From Erythrocercus mccallii (lineage: Eukaryota > Chordata > Aves > Passeriformes > Dicruridae): a stretch of DNA of 64,000 nucleotides. Below are positions 14,001 through 27,122 of this stretch, piece by piece; position 1 is the first letter of the stretch, and every line of letters starts with the position of its first letter. The notes beneath the pieces are model-generated. The model worked only from the letters and a program-made list of their open reading frames with translations, was not told where the DNA came from and did no database searches. The stretch spans positions 31,653 through 95,652 of the forward strand of contig VZRG01002550.1 in the NCBI GenBank assembly GCA_013397435.1. Direction: 5' to 3'. A program made the position numbers and the translations under genes.

Positions 14001-14657
14001 ATGTTGCCACCAGTATCTCTATGCAAATATCCTTTAACAAACCTCACAGATATCTAAAGCCTCTCTTAACCCACACTGGGCCACCTCTGACATCAACGTT
14101 ACCTGAATGGTGCAACCCTGTTGCCAGGCTTCTGACCAGCCCCAGTGCATATGGGGTAAGTAGCCAGCTTGGTTAATTGTGTTCAAGGTGTTAGCCAAAA
14201 CCTGCCACTTTAGACTGAACACTTCAGTACAGTCCCTTTTCCAAAACATTTTACTTTTAATTTTAAGAGTTATACAATTTCTTCAGTTGTGAAGAAGACA
14301 AGGTACATTTTCATGAATGGTCACTAAATACTATGAGCTTCAAATGTGAGTGATATATTCTAAATATTTCATCCAGATGCTGCAAGTATTGGCTACCCAT
14401 CAGCAATATTTAAGCACTGAAATTATCTAAAAGATCTGAAGGGTAGATTATGTTTCTCAACACTGCTTGAGAGCAGAACATGGTAAGCAACTATTGGCTA
14501 TAATCAACAAGATGGTAAATGAATACCTGAGAAAATAAGCAAGTAATGAAATAAAATGAAAGTGAAATTGCATCAGAGTTGTTGTTGATTTAAGCTTTAA
14601 CAAAAATCTCCCTCAGGAGTCTCTCTTCCACAGATCTTTTTCTTTGTTTGAATACAG
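11043..14657. other. Non-coding region, no gene recognised
   Basis: AT-rich sequence with only short open frames. Around 13174-13291 (+), an AG-bounded segment of about 39 codons stays open and ends at a GT, but its phase does not fit the exon candidate at 14658, and I cannot recognise it. No repeat, RNA gene or regulatory site is clear enough to call separately. Confidence 0.6.
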
Positions 14658-14879
14658 GATCAACTGAAGGATGGTGACACAGTTTATATCATCAATAATG
14701 ACGAACTGACCGAAAACTATGAATCGTCTGCTCACATACCAGTGCCAGCACAGGACAGCACAGGCTCCATCCAGGCTACAGGCAAGGAAGATATTCAGGA
14801 AGGAGACCTAGGATTAGGAGGGTACAAACTCCAACTTCAACACACTGCAGGTCAGCCACAGAAGAATTCATTGGCATGA
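14658..14879 (+). CDS. Candidate internal or terminal coding exon, protein unidentified
   Basis: A pyrimidine-rich stretch (about 14620-14650) ends in AATACAG at 14657. It is followed by 73 in-frame codons (phase 0) to a TGA at 14877-14879. Possible donors inside the segment are GG|GTACAA at 14822 and CAG|GTCAGC at 14851, so the exon may end earlier than the stop. The predicted peptide begins DQLKDGDTVYII and is hydrophilic and acidic with few cysteines or repeats, which is more protein-like than the other frames in this window. Three CpGs within about 30 bases (14700-14730) stand out in CpG-poor surroundings. The opening loosely recalls the end of ubiquitin-fold domains such as doublecortin or UBL modules, but this is only a resemblance. 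An antisense open frame with its own acceptor overlaps it (14776-15003). No partner exon was found, so it could also be a pseudo-exon or a conserved non-coding element. Confidence 0.3.
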   Translation, partial: DQLKDGDTVYIINNDELTENYESSAHIPVPAQDSTGSIQATGKEDIQEGDLGLGGYKLQLQHTAGQPQKNSLA

Positions 14880-17800
14880 GCAGTGCAATGTTAATCACAA
14901 GAAAGAAGACTAAAACAAAAAAACAACAGATCCAGTTATGTGGACAAGAGGTCAGAAAAAATATACTAAGCACAAAAATCAAAGAAAATTTACATCTCAG
15001 CAACTAAATACCTGCTCCTCCCAGGAAAGGAGTTTGCTATCATATCCATATATCTACAACCATATGCAGGTTTTGTGACTGTAGCAGTTTTTAGTATAAA
15101 GACATAGGGCAGTACCAGCCCACTGTAAATCCATTACAGCAATGTTATGTCTCAGCACTTGACTGTACTGAGCCCCTCACATGTACACAGGCTTTTGAAT
15201 ATTGCTTAGAGTCTTCAGTAAGTTGAAATTGGGAGAAATAGCTTCCTAACATTCATGCTGACATGATGGCAGCTCTTTTCTACAACTGATCCTGACAAGA
15301 TCCACACATAACTACTCAGTAGCTTTTACATTTATAAGGAAGAAGCAGAAGATTCCTTGTCCAAGGAGTATGTGATCTAAAAATGCTTAAAACATGCATT
15401 GCAGCACCTCAGTCTTGATAGATGAAGCTCCTTCATGCTCAGAGTACAGACTTTTCCTGACACCCAGCCAAATATTTGCTTTCTAAATGCACCTTATAGC
15501 CTGGTCCACAGAGGGTTTCACTAGGCTGCCAAAAACTGAACACTGATTGTAGGAGACATCGAGGTGTATGAAATCAGCAACAAACACCCCTCATGGCAGC
15601 ACTGGATGGGCACAACCACTATTTAAACCCAGCAGCTATTCCACAAGGCATTTGTCATTATAGCTTGGCAACATGCAAAGTTTAAATGGGGGAAAGGTTT
15701 TCTTGTTTTGGAAGATCATTCTAAGCATATACTTTGATTTAAGAATTCAAATGTTTCTTTTATTTTACTGTTTAAGAAGAGTTGTTTCTAATCAAATATT
15801 TCTGCAAAATAGTTATATCTTCACTGCCTGCTCCAAGGATAAATTTGTCTGTCTCTCTGCTTGTGCTGGGCACTCAGTGTTACACTAGAAATGAGGACTG
15901 TCGTGGTTCGATACAAAAGGAAAAAAACCAAGAGAGAAGTATCAAAGTGTTCATTGTTCTGCATAAACACAGAAAATGGATAACCAACTGCTCAGCCACA
16001 CATACAGCCTGCTGCCATATACTCTCAAACATTACTACAGATCAGCTTTGGCACACAGCAGCTAAGCAGTGCAAAACCAGGGATAGAGCCAGGCTTCTGT
16101 TGTTAGAGCATGTGTCTTTCCTCACAGCATAAGTTTCAATTAACTATGCATGATGTTCCTACTAAGAAAGTCAAAACATCAGGAGTTTTTAAGGAAGATC
16201 ATTCTTAGTATACAAAGACAATGGGCAAGAAGAAATTTGTGATTTTAATAAAAATCAAACTGTCTCTATTAATAGTCCTAAAGATGGATAGGTCTTAATT
16301 TCAGCACAAATAAAACCTAAAATACAAATATAATCAAGTTTTAGTCATTCTTTTCCAGTGTAATTAATTTCTGGTTATGTGGCTCTAGAAAAGCCATTTT
16401 AAGCATAAATTTGAACACAATGGAGGTGTATGTGCTGTTACAAAAGATCAGAAGCTTAAAACAGCATTTTGTTTTGTCCTAAACTCTAATCAAGGGTCTT
16501 CAAGGGCCTTAATCCCCATGTGGTTTAAAACAAATAATATCCAGACATGATAACAACGTCTTAGAAGAACTATGGAATTTCCAACTCCATGTTTTGCTTT
16601 GTTTAGCTGCATGGGCTGGAAAAAGATGCGCAGTAGCTTTCAAGAAGGGATGGAGGATGGGTAAAGAGGGAAGGTTTTGTGGCCAGGTACTGGGAGACAG
16701 CAGAGAACAGGAGGGGGAGAAGCAGGCAGAGAGACACCAGAGTGAGATGAAGATGTGGCAAACCCAGCAAGAAGCTCTTGGGGTAGGTGCTAATACCACC
16801 CTGACTTCAGTAGCCATTTTCTGGTTCCAGTCTTTGCAAGTATTGAGGGCACGTCACCAGGCTCACTAAATTTCTTGGGAAGCATGGATTCCAGTCCCTA
16901 GATTGTACTAGAAATCAATAAAGTGTTGTAGTATAATGAAGATGCAAAGCTGTTTTTCACAACTGTGACATGAACTAGAAATTACAAACTCTTCAATAGT
17001 TTTGCACTTAGATTCTACTCTGAAATGCATCCTGAAGCATACTGTACAGGGACTTACTGATTTATTTATTGTGCCTATGTCCAGAGATCTCACATTTGTA
17101 CAATGATAAATGCAGAGCTCTAGGGTCTGAAATTCTCTCTTTATAAAAAAAGTCTGCAACAAATACTTTACACACTGTTCTACCCCTATGTCTTAAAGGG
17201 CTACTTTACTTGGTAAAGAAAGTCATCCCTTATGACAGACAAGTCATAATCAACTTTACACCCTCACAGGTCAGACTTTTATGTTAATACTACCAAAGAG
17301 GCTGAATCAGTGCTCCCAGCAGGAGGGGCATTTATCATCTGGGATCATGCTCAGCAACCAAAGTATCATTGGCTTTTAGGAAAATTAGCAATATGAGCTG
17401 CAAGCAAACCCGAAGCACCTGCTGACAATAAGAGTCTCAGTTGTCCATTACATTCATCATTTCCCTATTATAAGATATTCTTTTCATGACACAAAGTTAA
17501 CTCAAGAGAGTTACAACATTAGAACAAATGACACATTTGTATTCAAGAAAAAATTACTGACAACTAGTAATTCTGCATGACTGTTTAAACAGAGTAATGA
17601 ATGTTAAGAGAGGCCTTTAATGTTAATTTACAGTTTATACACTGGAGATTTAAACTACTCAATATCACACAGTGTTTGACTGAATGTGCAAATCACTCAT
17701 GATAAATGTAAAGCTATTCCTTCTATCTGACAATCTAATAAAACACTGCTTGGAAAATGAAATGTAATATATATTGTCAAAAATGTAGTGACTGCATATT

Positions 17801-20063
17801 CCAAGTGAAGGCCAAAATGTGAGGCAAGATGGAAATCTGGAATATTGCTAAACCTTTCAGGTTCCATAAAATAATAATTGACATTTTATACAGAACTATG
17901 AAGAGCATTTTGCTAAGTTTGAAAGCAGTGGAACAACTCCTGGCTATACAGCAGAGCCAGTCCAAAAAGACACTCTACTGAAAATATCAGATCACTATGA
18001 GAACTTTCAGAGAAGTGCAATATTTGGTAACTTCACTGAAAACAGGGGCCATTGGAAGTAAACACTTATGGTGCTGTGTTAAAAGAGGAAACCTTTCAAT
18101 AATAACAACATTAGGGCTATCTCCAAACTGATGAACCCTGTGTATAACTTCAGCAAGGAAACTAGTTGCCTTCAAGCCCTGAGAGCTGCTCACATCCTTT
18201 TCACCTAGCAACTTATTCAAGTGCCTTGCTGAGCTGGTCTCTTTCCCTTCTTCCTCTGTATTTTGCTATCAGCCATCAAGAAACACGAGCCCTGTAACAC
18301 CCTGAGTGCTGTGTACATTTGGTTTGGGTACAACAAAAATGCAGCAACAATCAGATCTGTATTTTAGGTGCACATGAGCATTACACGTGTGTTTTTGAAA
18401 TGCTTTGTTTTCACAGAGATTGAGAATTCTTAGGATAAAAATATTAATTATAAACTTCAGAGAACCAAGACAATATCCTGAAAGCCACTGCAGAGATTGG
18501 AAAATACTACTTTCAACTTAACATATTTTGTGATTCTATACTTCAAAATACAAAACTGTTTTTCCCCTACTTCCTTCTAGCAAAGTGGAAAACAGCTTTT
18601 ATTGACATCTTAAAGCAAACCAGCTCTGAGCATTTTAAATAACTTAATACAAGGAAGCTCATCTTTGGCAATATAATCCCAACAGACATGAGTTCTGCTT
18701 AGTGAACTGTAAAGGCATCGTCAAAAATTTATTTTAGAAAATCTTTCAGAACTTGAAAGTTCTCCAGTTGACCCAAATTTTCTAAGCAAACATGAATTTA
18801 TCCCACAACCTTAGTCCCAATCAATACCTATCAATTTTCAGATCATGAAACCCTTTCCTTCTTTGGGCTCAGCAAATAGTTTTTGTGGTAGATATTACTG
18901 TTCAGGAGAGCCAAACATGTTTCCTTGAATACTGGTTTATTCGTGTTTTGCTCTTGGTAACCTATACGTTTTTTACATCATGATCACATGGTACAGTGCA
19001 AGCTTCTGAACAGTACAAAAAGAAAACTTTGCCAATACATTAATTATCTCTCTCTTTATTCATGCCTTTCAAGTGATTAAAAGAGTAAGACAGCCTAGTG
19101 CAGGTGAATATCTCCTTCAACAGCCTTGTGGTGCAAGTAAAACTTCCAGGCTTAAAACTGCCTACTGAACATCCTGGCACGTGTTTGAAAATGCAGAGGA
19201 TTTCTTCAAAAACCAAAATAATGCTAGTCAGCCCCAAGGTGGCAATCTATGGCCCAGGTTTGTCCTTCCTCTGTGAAAGTGAGACTTTCCTGTGGTTACC
19301 CCAAGGGGGGTCAGGTGTCCATCTCCAGCTTTGGCTCTGCTCCTAACAGCTCCTTGGCACCACCAGCATGGGCCCACTACGGCTGCAGTGCTAGAAAAGC
19401 CATTAGCCAGGACTGTCTCACACTTCCATGGAATTCTGCAGGGAAAACCCACATTGGAATTCCAATCCTTCCAGCCTTTCCACTGTAAACAGCCAGGCTG
19501 GCTTCCTCCCACACCAGCCCACCCTGGCTCTGGGCAGCCTTCCCTGCACACACCAGGGGAGGCAGTGAGGGCTGCACAAGCTCTGCTGCGTGATGTGCAA
19601 CAGGAATGATTCTGCTTACAAATAAACCTTCTTATTCCCACCAGCATCAGAGCAGAAGCGACATTTTCCCCAACTAATTCAGTGTTACTGGTCAACATTA
19701 TTACCCTACAAAATCATATCTGAGGTATGGAAGAACAAATATTGCTTCAGGCCTCAGGGGCTCCCAAATCTGAGCATGTCAAATTAACATCATCCTTCTG
19801 AGGACCCAGCAGAGCTTGAAATTCTGGTGCAGGGAGCAGTAGAGAATATCCAGGAGTGTTTTCCAGCTACTGTTCTACATCATTGTTTACCACAAAGCTG
19901 TCTGCTTCTGGTGTGCTACAGCAAAGGCAGATGGACATAAAAAAATACAGTTACTTTATTGAATAAGGACTTGAGACTAGATGGAGCCTTACACCCAACA
20001 AGCTAAACACTGAAAGAAATAATCTTATGCCATGATTAGACATCATGCAAGTCTAAGACAAGT

Positions 20064-20077
20064 TATATATATATATA
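20064..20077. repeat. (TA)7 microsatellite
   Basis: Seven consecutive TA dinucleotides. A short simple repeat, potentially polymorphic. Confidence 0.9.
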
Positions 20078-22094
20078 AGTGAATTGAAACAGGATAATAT
20101 CCCATAAGCATAATGATATTTCTTATTCCAGAGGTTAAGTTACTTTAGAATGCATGCCTGACTGGAAATGAAAATATAAAAGAGAAAATGACACGAATAA
20201 ATGAATGATGAAGAAAGGAAAGGGGGAGCAAGGGCGGAAAAAAGGTGTGCCAAGGAGATTCAAATTGAAAAAGATCAGAAAGATATTCATAGCAACTGTA
20301 GGCTAAAACTCAAATTAAGCAGTGTGAGAAACTAAGAATTATCTCAAAGAACACTCCTAAAAACTTTACTGAGCCATCGATAGCCCTAACACTACTATAC
20401 TGCAAATCTTAGGCATTCCACAGACTTAAAGGCAGGAACAGCGACCAGGTGAAAATAGACCAGATATAAAGAAAATTAAGAAAAAGGACCAAAGCTGAAA
20501 GGCTAATCCTCCAACAGCACAGTTGGAAAGCAATAAAAGCAATACAAATGTTATGTGTGCAGAAGGGTGGAAAAATGACTGAAGATGTAAGTTCTTCAGT
20601 CCTCTTATTTCATCTCTCCCTCTTTCACCAGCTATTCATTTTGTTCACCCAGTTGTCTCTTACACCCTCCCTGGTTTACCTTTAAGATGGAAACTTTATT
20701 TTTCCTATCCCTTGAGGTAACGCAATTATAAAGTCCTATTCTCCCTCTGCATGATATCCACACCCAGCGCAATTTTAAATAATTCTTCAAAAAGGAACTA
20801 ATGTGGTGCAAGATTGCATGAACTACATAGCTTCTACCCCAAGTAGTGATCACGCCCAAAACCAGGGGTCAAACCCATTGCAATATCCTTTAGGCACTTT
20901 ATACTACAGATGCTAAGAGCAAGAGCTCACGTATTTTTTACTACAGGAACCAAGAGGAGGAAAAATCCTGAAGAAAAGCTCCAGAACCATTCTCAGCGAG
21001 GCTGACAAGAGGGTTTCAGTGCCAGGCAGCAACATCATACGAGCACTCTGTCTGGTGGTTTTATCTCACAGTGAGCATGAGCCTTCAGAGGCTTGGGCAC
21101 ACAGGACTGCACTGCTCCAGGAGGGGCCAGCACACAGGCCAGCACACCAAAGCACACCCTAAATCCAAGCCCTCTCTTTTCACCCTTTGCACATATTCCC
21201 ACAGCCTGGGGCAGCTCCCTCATGCAGCCCATGGGAGAGCTCACGTTTAACTGCAGCAAACCAAGCAGACATTTCCAGCTGGCAGAGCAGGGAATGTGGT
21301 GCTGCTCTCTTGCTCTTTCATGGTCCAGGCACGTTTTCCTGCTGGCACTCAGAGAGTACTGCTGCCACTGCTGATTAGAGAAGTGACTGGAGCACCTTAT
21401 CTGATGAAAGCTAATGTGAAGTGGACACTTGAGACAAGTACTCCACTTTCTGCTGAATGAACCATCAGGCCCATGCAAAAAAATAAAAAAATGCTGTTCT
21501 ATTTCTTAACTGTTTTGTTTACTGCAAGAATCTGTCTACAACCACCGAGCCCCTGATATTTGCAGACCTAAACATCAGTAATGGAGATCTGTTAGGAACC
21601 CTCAAACTCCCTATATTTGGCTCAGAACAAGCATCCTCCCCCTCTGCACGAGCTCTCCCATATGCTATCATCTGACAGGGTTCCCCACTGACCTGGTTCA
21701 CAGGAAAACTGCAGTGGTCTATCCCTGAACTGAAATTTTCAAGCACTGGAAGAGAATTCTGTAAAAAGTCAAGTACATGGATACGGATTCCCCAATTCTT
21801 GGTGTAGTTCAGGTGCTCTGGGAGGGTAACTGTAAACTACAGTTGCCAAAAATTAACTTTCACCTAAAAAAAACCACATACACCTAAGGAGCACTACTGG
21901 CATATGTTTGTAACCAAAGGTAGGTATTCCAGCTGAACTTCACAAGAAATACAACTCTTATGGCTATTTTACAGAAATCTCTACCTTCTGTACATACAAC
22001 TATAGAAGTAATTTGTAATATTCCTTCCTGCTCAATATCCTCAATGAATACCTAGTGACACACTTAGTGTGTCCTATAAAGATACAGTCAAAAA

Positions 22095-22200
22095 CAAAGT
22101 TTCAATGCATTTGCATGAAGTAATAATAATTTTAAAAGTTTATAAACTTGGTTTATCTCCCAACATAACCAGCTCTGAGGAAATCTGGTTTATTCCACAG
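22095..22200. promoter_or_regulatory. Possible conserved non-coding element with octamer-like site
   Basis: A block containing TGCATTTGCATGA includes an ATTTGCAT octamer-type (POU factor) core overlapping its near-palindromic partner. TAATAATAATTTT and paired GGTTTAT motifs follow. The call rests on motif texture only; conservation between species has not been tested. Confidence 0.2.
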
Positions 22201-23174
22201 ACAGTTGAAACTCTTTAGAGTCTGGTTAACAAGGTTTACTAGAGAAAAACAAAGATACATTGGTACCCTTAAAAATAGCCAGAGTTCATAATTCAGTTCG
22301 TATGGCTCCTCAAAAGATTTAGAAATGGTTGCATCATGAGGATTATCTGAACCACCTCAGACTTCCACTAGGTGCTTTTGTTATAAAAACATGTTCAACA
22401 TAGCATGCAATGGAAGTAAGGAAAACCACTAGAGAAAAAAATTTTGCCTTTAGGACTTTCCAGATTATTTCTAGACAAGTCAATGTCTTCTGATTACTTA
22501 GAAAGTTATTTCAGTATCCCTGAACCTGCCTAACCACAGTGGTGACTGACCTGAGCCAGCAAACAGTCCATGAAATCACACTTCTCCAGCCTTGAGGGCT
22601 GGGGCAGGGAAGATACAGAAGCTGTTTACAGAGTACAGCCTCCCCTTTGCCACTTCCCCCTTCATTTCTTACAGAAACCTGATCGAGGAAAGGTTGGAGC
22701 AGCATACAATAACCTCCCATCCATCCTCTCTACTAAATTCATTTTTTACAAGTACAAAGCTGTCCAATGATTTGCTTCATGTTAAACTGAGACAATTTTT
22801 GAAAGAGAGTCTAAACTTAAGCTCCTAAAATTCATGGGCTTCTCATTAAATAATTTTGCAGCTGATGAATACTGAAGAATTTACACTGAAACCTATTATA
22901 GCCCTAAAGTCACACTGAAACCAGCCCATAGAAGAGCCAAAACACTCACTGCTCCCGGCAGAGCCTCCATGACAAAAATACAGCATAAAATACACCTTAT
23001 TTTGATTGGCACAATAAGCTCCCTATTCCAGGAATGAAACTGATTTTATCACAGAGTGACTCAGCTTCTGTGTAAGGAATAAATTAGCAACTGAAACAGG
23101 ACTGACCTCCTTCAGGCCATTGGTGCTGGATTTGGTTTGGAGGGTTTTTTTATTTCTTTTTTTCTCTTTTGAAG

Positions 23175-23420
23175 GCTATCTGGGGTGGACCAGGCTAGGC
23201 CTGAGGAGAGATGACCTCATCTCTTGTTCAGCCTCCCAGCCAAGGTGGTGTGGAACAGCCTGTGTGAATTCTCAGCAGAGCCACAATCTGTGTGAAAGCC
23301 CCGTGTGTTGCAGCTTAGTTTCCCTTGGCTGCTCCAGCATATGCCTTCTGTATGATTTGGCCTCAAGCTCAGAACAGCCCTGGTTGATAGGGATTTTTTC
23401 TGAAACTTCTATACAAAAAG
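23175..23420 (+). other. Exon-like segment with strong splice signals, product unknown
   Basis: A long pyrimidine tract (TTTTTTTATTTC... at about 23144-23170) ends in GAAG at 23174. The next 246 bases stay open in the frame running 23120-23485 and end in AAAAAG|GTATCA at 23421. The predicted peptide is cysteine- and serine-rich and I recognise no domain. It could be an exon of a non-coding transcript or a chance combination; strong pyrimidine-AG sites are common in 64 kb. Confidence 0.18.
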
Positions 23421-26400
23421 GTATCACTTCAGGACACAATAGTGCAAGGCTTGAGAAGAGGTTGCTAGCATTAACCCATGCTTGAAGTTCCTGGATTCTT
23501 TGTGGTTTTAACAGCCAGGATTTATGCGCGTAGAGAGGCCTGGTTGGGACTCAGTTTATTTAGAAGAACTTTCACCATCTGTTCTTCCAAATCCTGAAAA
23601 CATGAAGAAAATACACTTCACAAGCAGCTACAAACACAGATGAGCTCTGCAGTTTATACTGGAATATGCTGCATACAGGGAAAACAATTCATAACATCTC
23701 TGAGGTTTCTCCTTCAGGCATAAATTGAGGACTGAAGTGCTAATGCTTTCACTTTTTGGCACAGTGAAAGAATTCTCCAGTTTACATGAATTCACCATCA
23801 TACATCTTCATACTATGAGGCAGAGACCCAAACACTTTAAGATGACTTAAAAGATTTTCTAATTAAACTGGTCAACTTCACTAATATATCACCTGTCATC
23901 ACATAGTTCTTACAGATGCTTTTCTGTTACCTAGACACTAAAATACCTGAATAATTAGCAAGCTAAGCTACAGCTACAACATTTTTTAAACACTTTCAAA
24001 CCACAGTCCAATGAAGAAAATTCATGAATATCTACTTTCCTTAAAGTACAGCCTCCAGCCCTTATCCTTAGCTTTTCAACCCATTTCCACCCAGTTGACA
24101 AATGATGCCTCAGCAAACTCTGCCCCAGTTTTCCAGACATTATAGGTATCAGTTGCGTAACTGCTGGGGATAAGGCATTGGAGCTTCCCTAAGCAGATCT
24201 CTGTGAAGGACCCCTCAAAGGATGACCTGCTCCGCAAGCTCCCAAGGAAGAAGGAGCCTTCCCACACCTGCAGGGACAGCAGCCATTCCAGGCAGACAAG
24301 AAATACACCCTTCCCACTCTCCTCCTGCAAGGACTCGTATTTCCATACTTTACTCCCAGGTAAACTGGTTTGACAAGAAGCCACCACCCCTGAAGGCTGC
24401 AGAAGCAAATCCCTCATTCCCAGCATTTTTCCTCCGTGTGTGCTGTTGCAGTGTTATGCTGATGCTGCCCTGAGGATGGCAAACTGTTCTTCACAGGCCT
24501 GCTTTTCCTGCCTGTCATCTTTAGAAGGGCCAGATCTGCCTCAAGACCCGTGAAAAATATTGTGTGTACAAAGGGGAGGGTCAGCAAACAACATCCTTTT
24601 GAGGGTAGCCATAAACTCTCCTGCCCCCAGAATCAGTCATGTTCTTTATTGTCTCCCTCTATAGATAGAATATTCTTTCTTGTTCTCAATAGTACAGAAA
24701 ATTGGCAAAGTCAGTGCAAAAGTTGACAGGAAAGAGAACCGTGGTCTTGGTATTCACTGATGGTTCATCTTCTACGCTTATTTCTTCTTGGACAATCATA
24801 CCTTTGCTGTCCCACTGCAGTGCTGACCATAGGTTATGGAATTCAGAGTGACTCAGGCATAGTTAAATTATCTCTTGTTTTTGCAGGGCACTTGCTGTAG
24901 AACTGGCCAAAAATACCACTCAGATGTTTTGCAACAAAAAAGTAGATTTGCATCAAAATCAAAGACTGTAAAATACTGCACTGATTTCGTCAAAGGTTCC
25001 ATGTAACAGAAGTCTAACACTAATCATTTTGATTGTTTTGGATAAAATTTTGCCCATTTATTATTAATTTTATGCATTAAAAATTAATATAGAGTGATGC
25101 TATTTGCCCATATACTATACACAAATTCACAAGCAAATCTTAAAATAATTCAGTTATGAAACAACAATACTTAATGTCCTCATGAGAAATTTTAGGCATT
25201 TATTCTAGTACAGAAGGGGAAGAAATATTTCAGATAGAAGAAATATTTGTCCCCTCTAGGATTAACCATCATAAAACACCAACATGTCTCTTTGAACCTT
25301 AGCTAACAGTGTTTTTAGACTGCTTCCATCCCAACTACTACAGCCCATCTGGGGATGCAGGACATGCACAGGGCCTCCCAGATAAGAAAGGAGAACTATC
25401 TCTCTGCTCCAGCCAGTGACAGGATAGTAAAGAATGTCATTTATCACATGAACTCCAGCAGTCTCAAACCAGCTCACTTCCTCTCTTTCCTGGCTCCCCG
25501 TCAGCTTCACCCAAATAAGCTCCATCCCACAGCAATAATCTTTTTCCATGACAAGCCCCCAAAACCCCCAGAGGTTTAAATGGGAACATGAAAACAAAGC
25601 CAGGAAATTCACACTAGTTAAAGGAAGGACAACTGTCTATTAATATGATCACGAGCAAAAGCATCTGTCAAATTATTTTTTTTAATATAATCCTAATTTC
25701 AGGCTTCACTTCAGTTTATGTATACATTAAAGAAAAACTTCTTGCATAAATTATGCACTATGAATTAAACATCCAGCTGCACACAGCTGACAGATTTCTA
25801 TTAAAAAGTAAAGTAAGTAATTTATATAAGCTATTCTTTTGGTAAACATTCATTTGTATCCTATTCCAGGGAAAAAGGATATTTTCAAGTGTCACATATC
25901 TTCATGTCAAGAGGAAACCTATACAATAGGAATCATATTTGGCAGAACTCAGCACATTCCCTCGATTTGCAAAGTTGGCGTTTAAGAGTTATTTTGGTTT
26001 GGTGTTTTGTTTAAGAAAAGTTTTGGGGAAAAAAAGAATGTATCTAACAAAGTTTATTAAAAAAAGAAAAAACACTTTTTTGAAGAGACAGAATATATGA
26101 ATCCTTCCCCCAGTAAAATCACTTCGAGTATAAAACCAGGAGTTCTAGGTTTAGAAGAAAACACTTTAATTTTCTTCAAAGTTTCTCTTGGACAAACGAA
26201 AAAATCTTTTTCAAACCAAACAGCAGAAAAGTGCTTTTTTTTCCTCCACAAAATCTAATTTGTTATTGCTCAAAAGAAAGCCGCGTGCACAAAAGTAACT
26301 GAGAAGCATCAGTTTCCCTTTTTTTCGCCTTGCTTTTTTTCCCCATCTTTTAAAACGATTTAGTGCAATTAGGACATTTTAAAACCTGAAGCATTATCCA

Positions 26401-27106
26401 GTCTGAGGGAGGCCAGAGGAGTTCACACCCACAGCCCTAAGGTGCAGAGGAGAGCAGGCTCTGGGCACAGGGCTCCGGACAAGCTGCAGCACCCCCAGGC
26501 TGCAGCCCTGCCTGCCCAGCACTGGGAAACCCTCCCAGCCACCCCAGCTGGGACACCCAGGCAGCTCTCACATCCTCCCACCTGTATTTCCACTGCTGAT
26601 GACACAGATGCTGCTGGCAGCCCTCACGACAGCCCTGAGATACCTAAGATCTAATCATCCTGATTCTCAGATGTAAGCAAAATAGGTGTGGCTCACCGTA
26701 GGAGAAGGTTATGGGGAACCAGTGTGATTTTAATTTCAGATCTGCCTGCTAAAATCTTAATCTGTGCATTAGCCCAGCTCCAGGTTTAGCATTATGTGTA
26801 AAAAACTTAATCCTGACAATTTAGTTCCAGCAGGCAGTATTCTTGCATGAAGAAAAGGGCCTGCCATGAACAGTGGCAATTACCTTGTAAATGTTTCCCT
26901 TTCTGTGGTGCTGCTTTCTCCTGTCCTGCATCAGTGGCTTGAATTCAAATACCTAAAGTAGCTTTTACAACAATCTGGAGAATGGAATGGTGCATACATC
27001 TGAACAGAGCAGCCAATTTCTCTAATGCACTTGCCAATTGGTTTTTCTGAGAAAATATATCCTTCTGTCTAGGAACCTGGTTTGCATCTTTATACTTCAC
27101 AGGGGA

Positions 27107-27122
27107 TTTTTTTTTTTTTTTT
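27107..27122. repeat. Homopolymer T16 tract
   Basis: Sixteen consecutive T. No retroposed body is recognisable on either side, so it is listed as a simple repeat only. Confidence 0.9.

Noticed and set aside
15900..16135. TGTCGTGGTTC start resembling some songbird LTR beginnings
   Set aside because: Only about the first 11 bases look similar. No TATA/poly(A) layout or matching end was found in the following 240 bases.
19228..19698. 156-codon minus-strand frame rich in Gly, Trp and Cys
   Set aside because: It lies in a GC-richer, stop-poor patch that is also open in two plus-strand frames. No recognisable protein.
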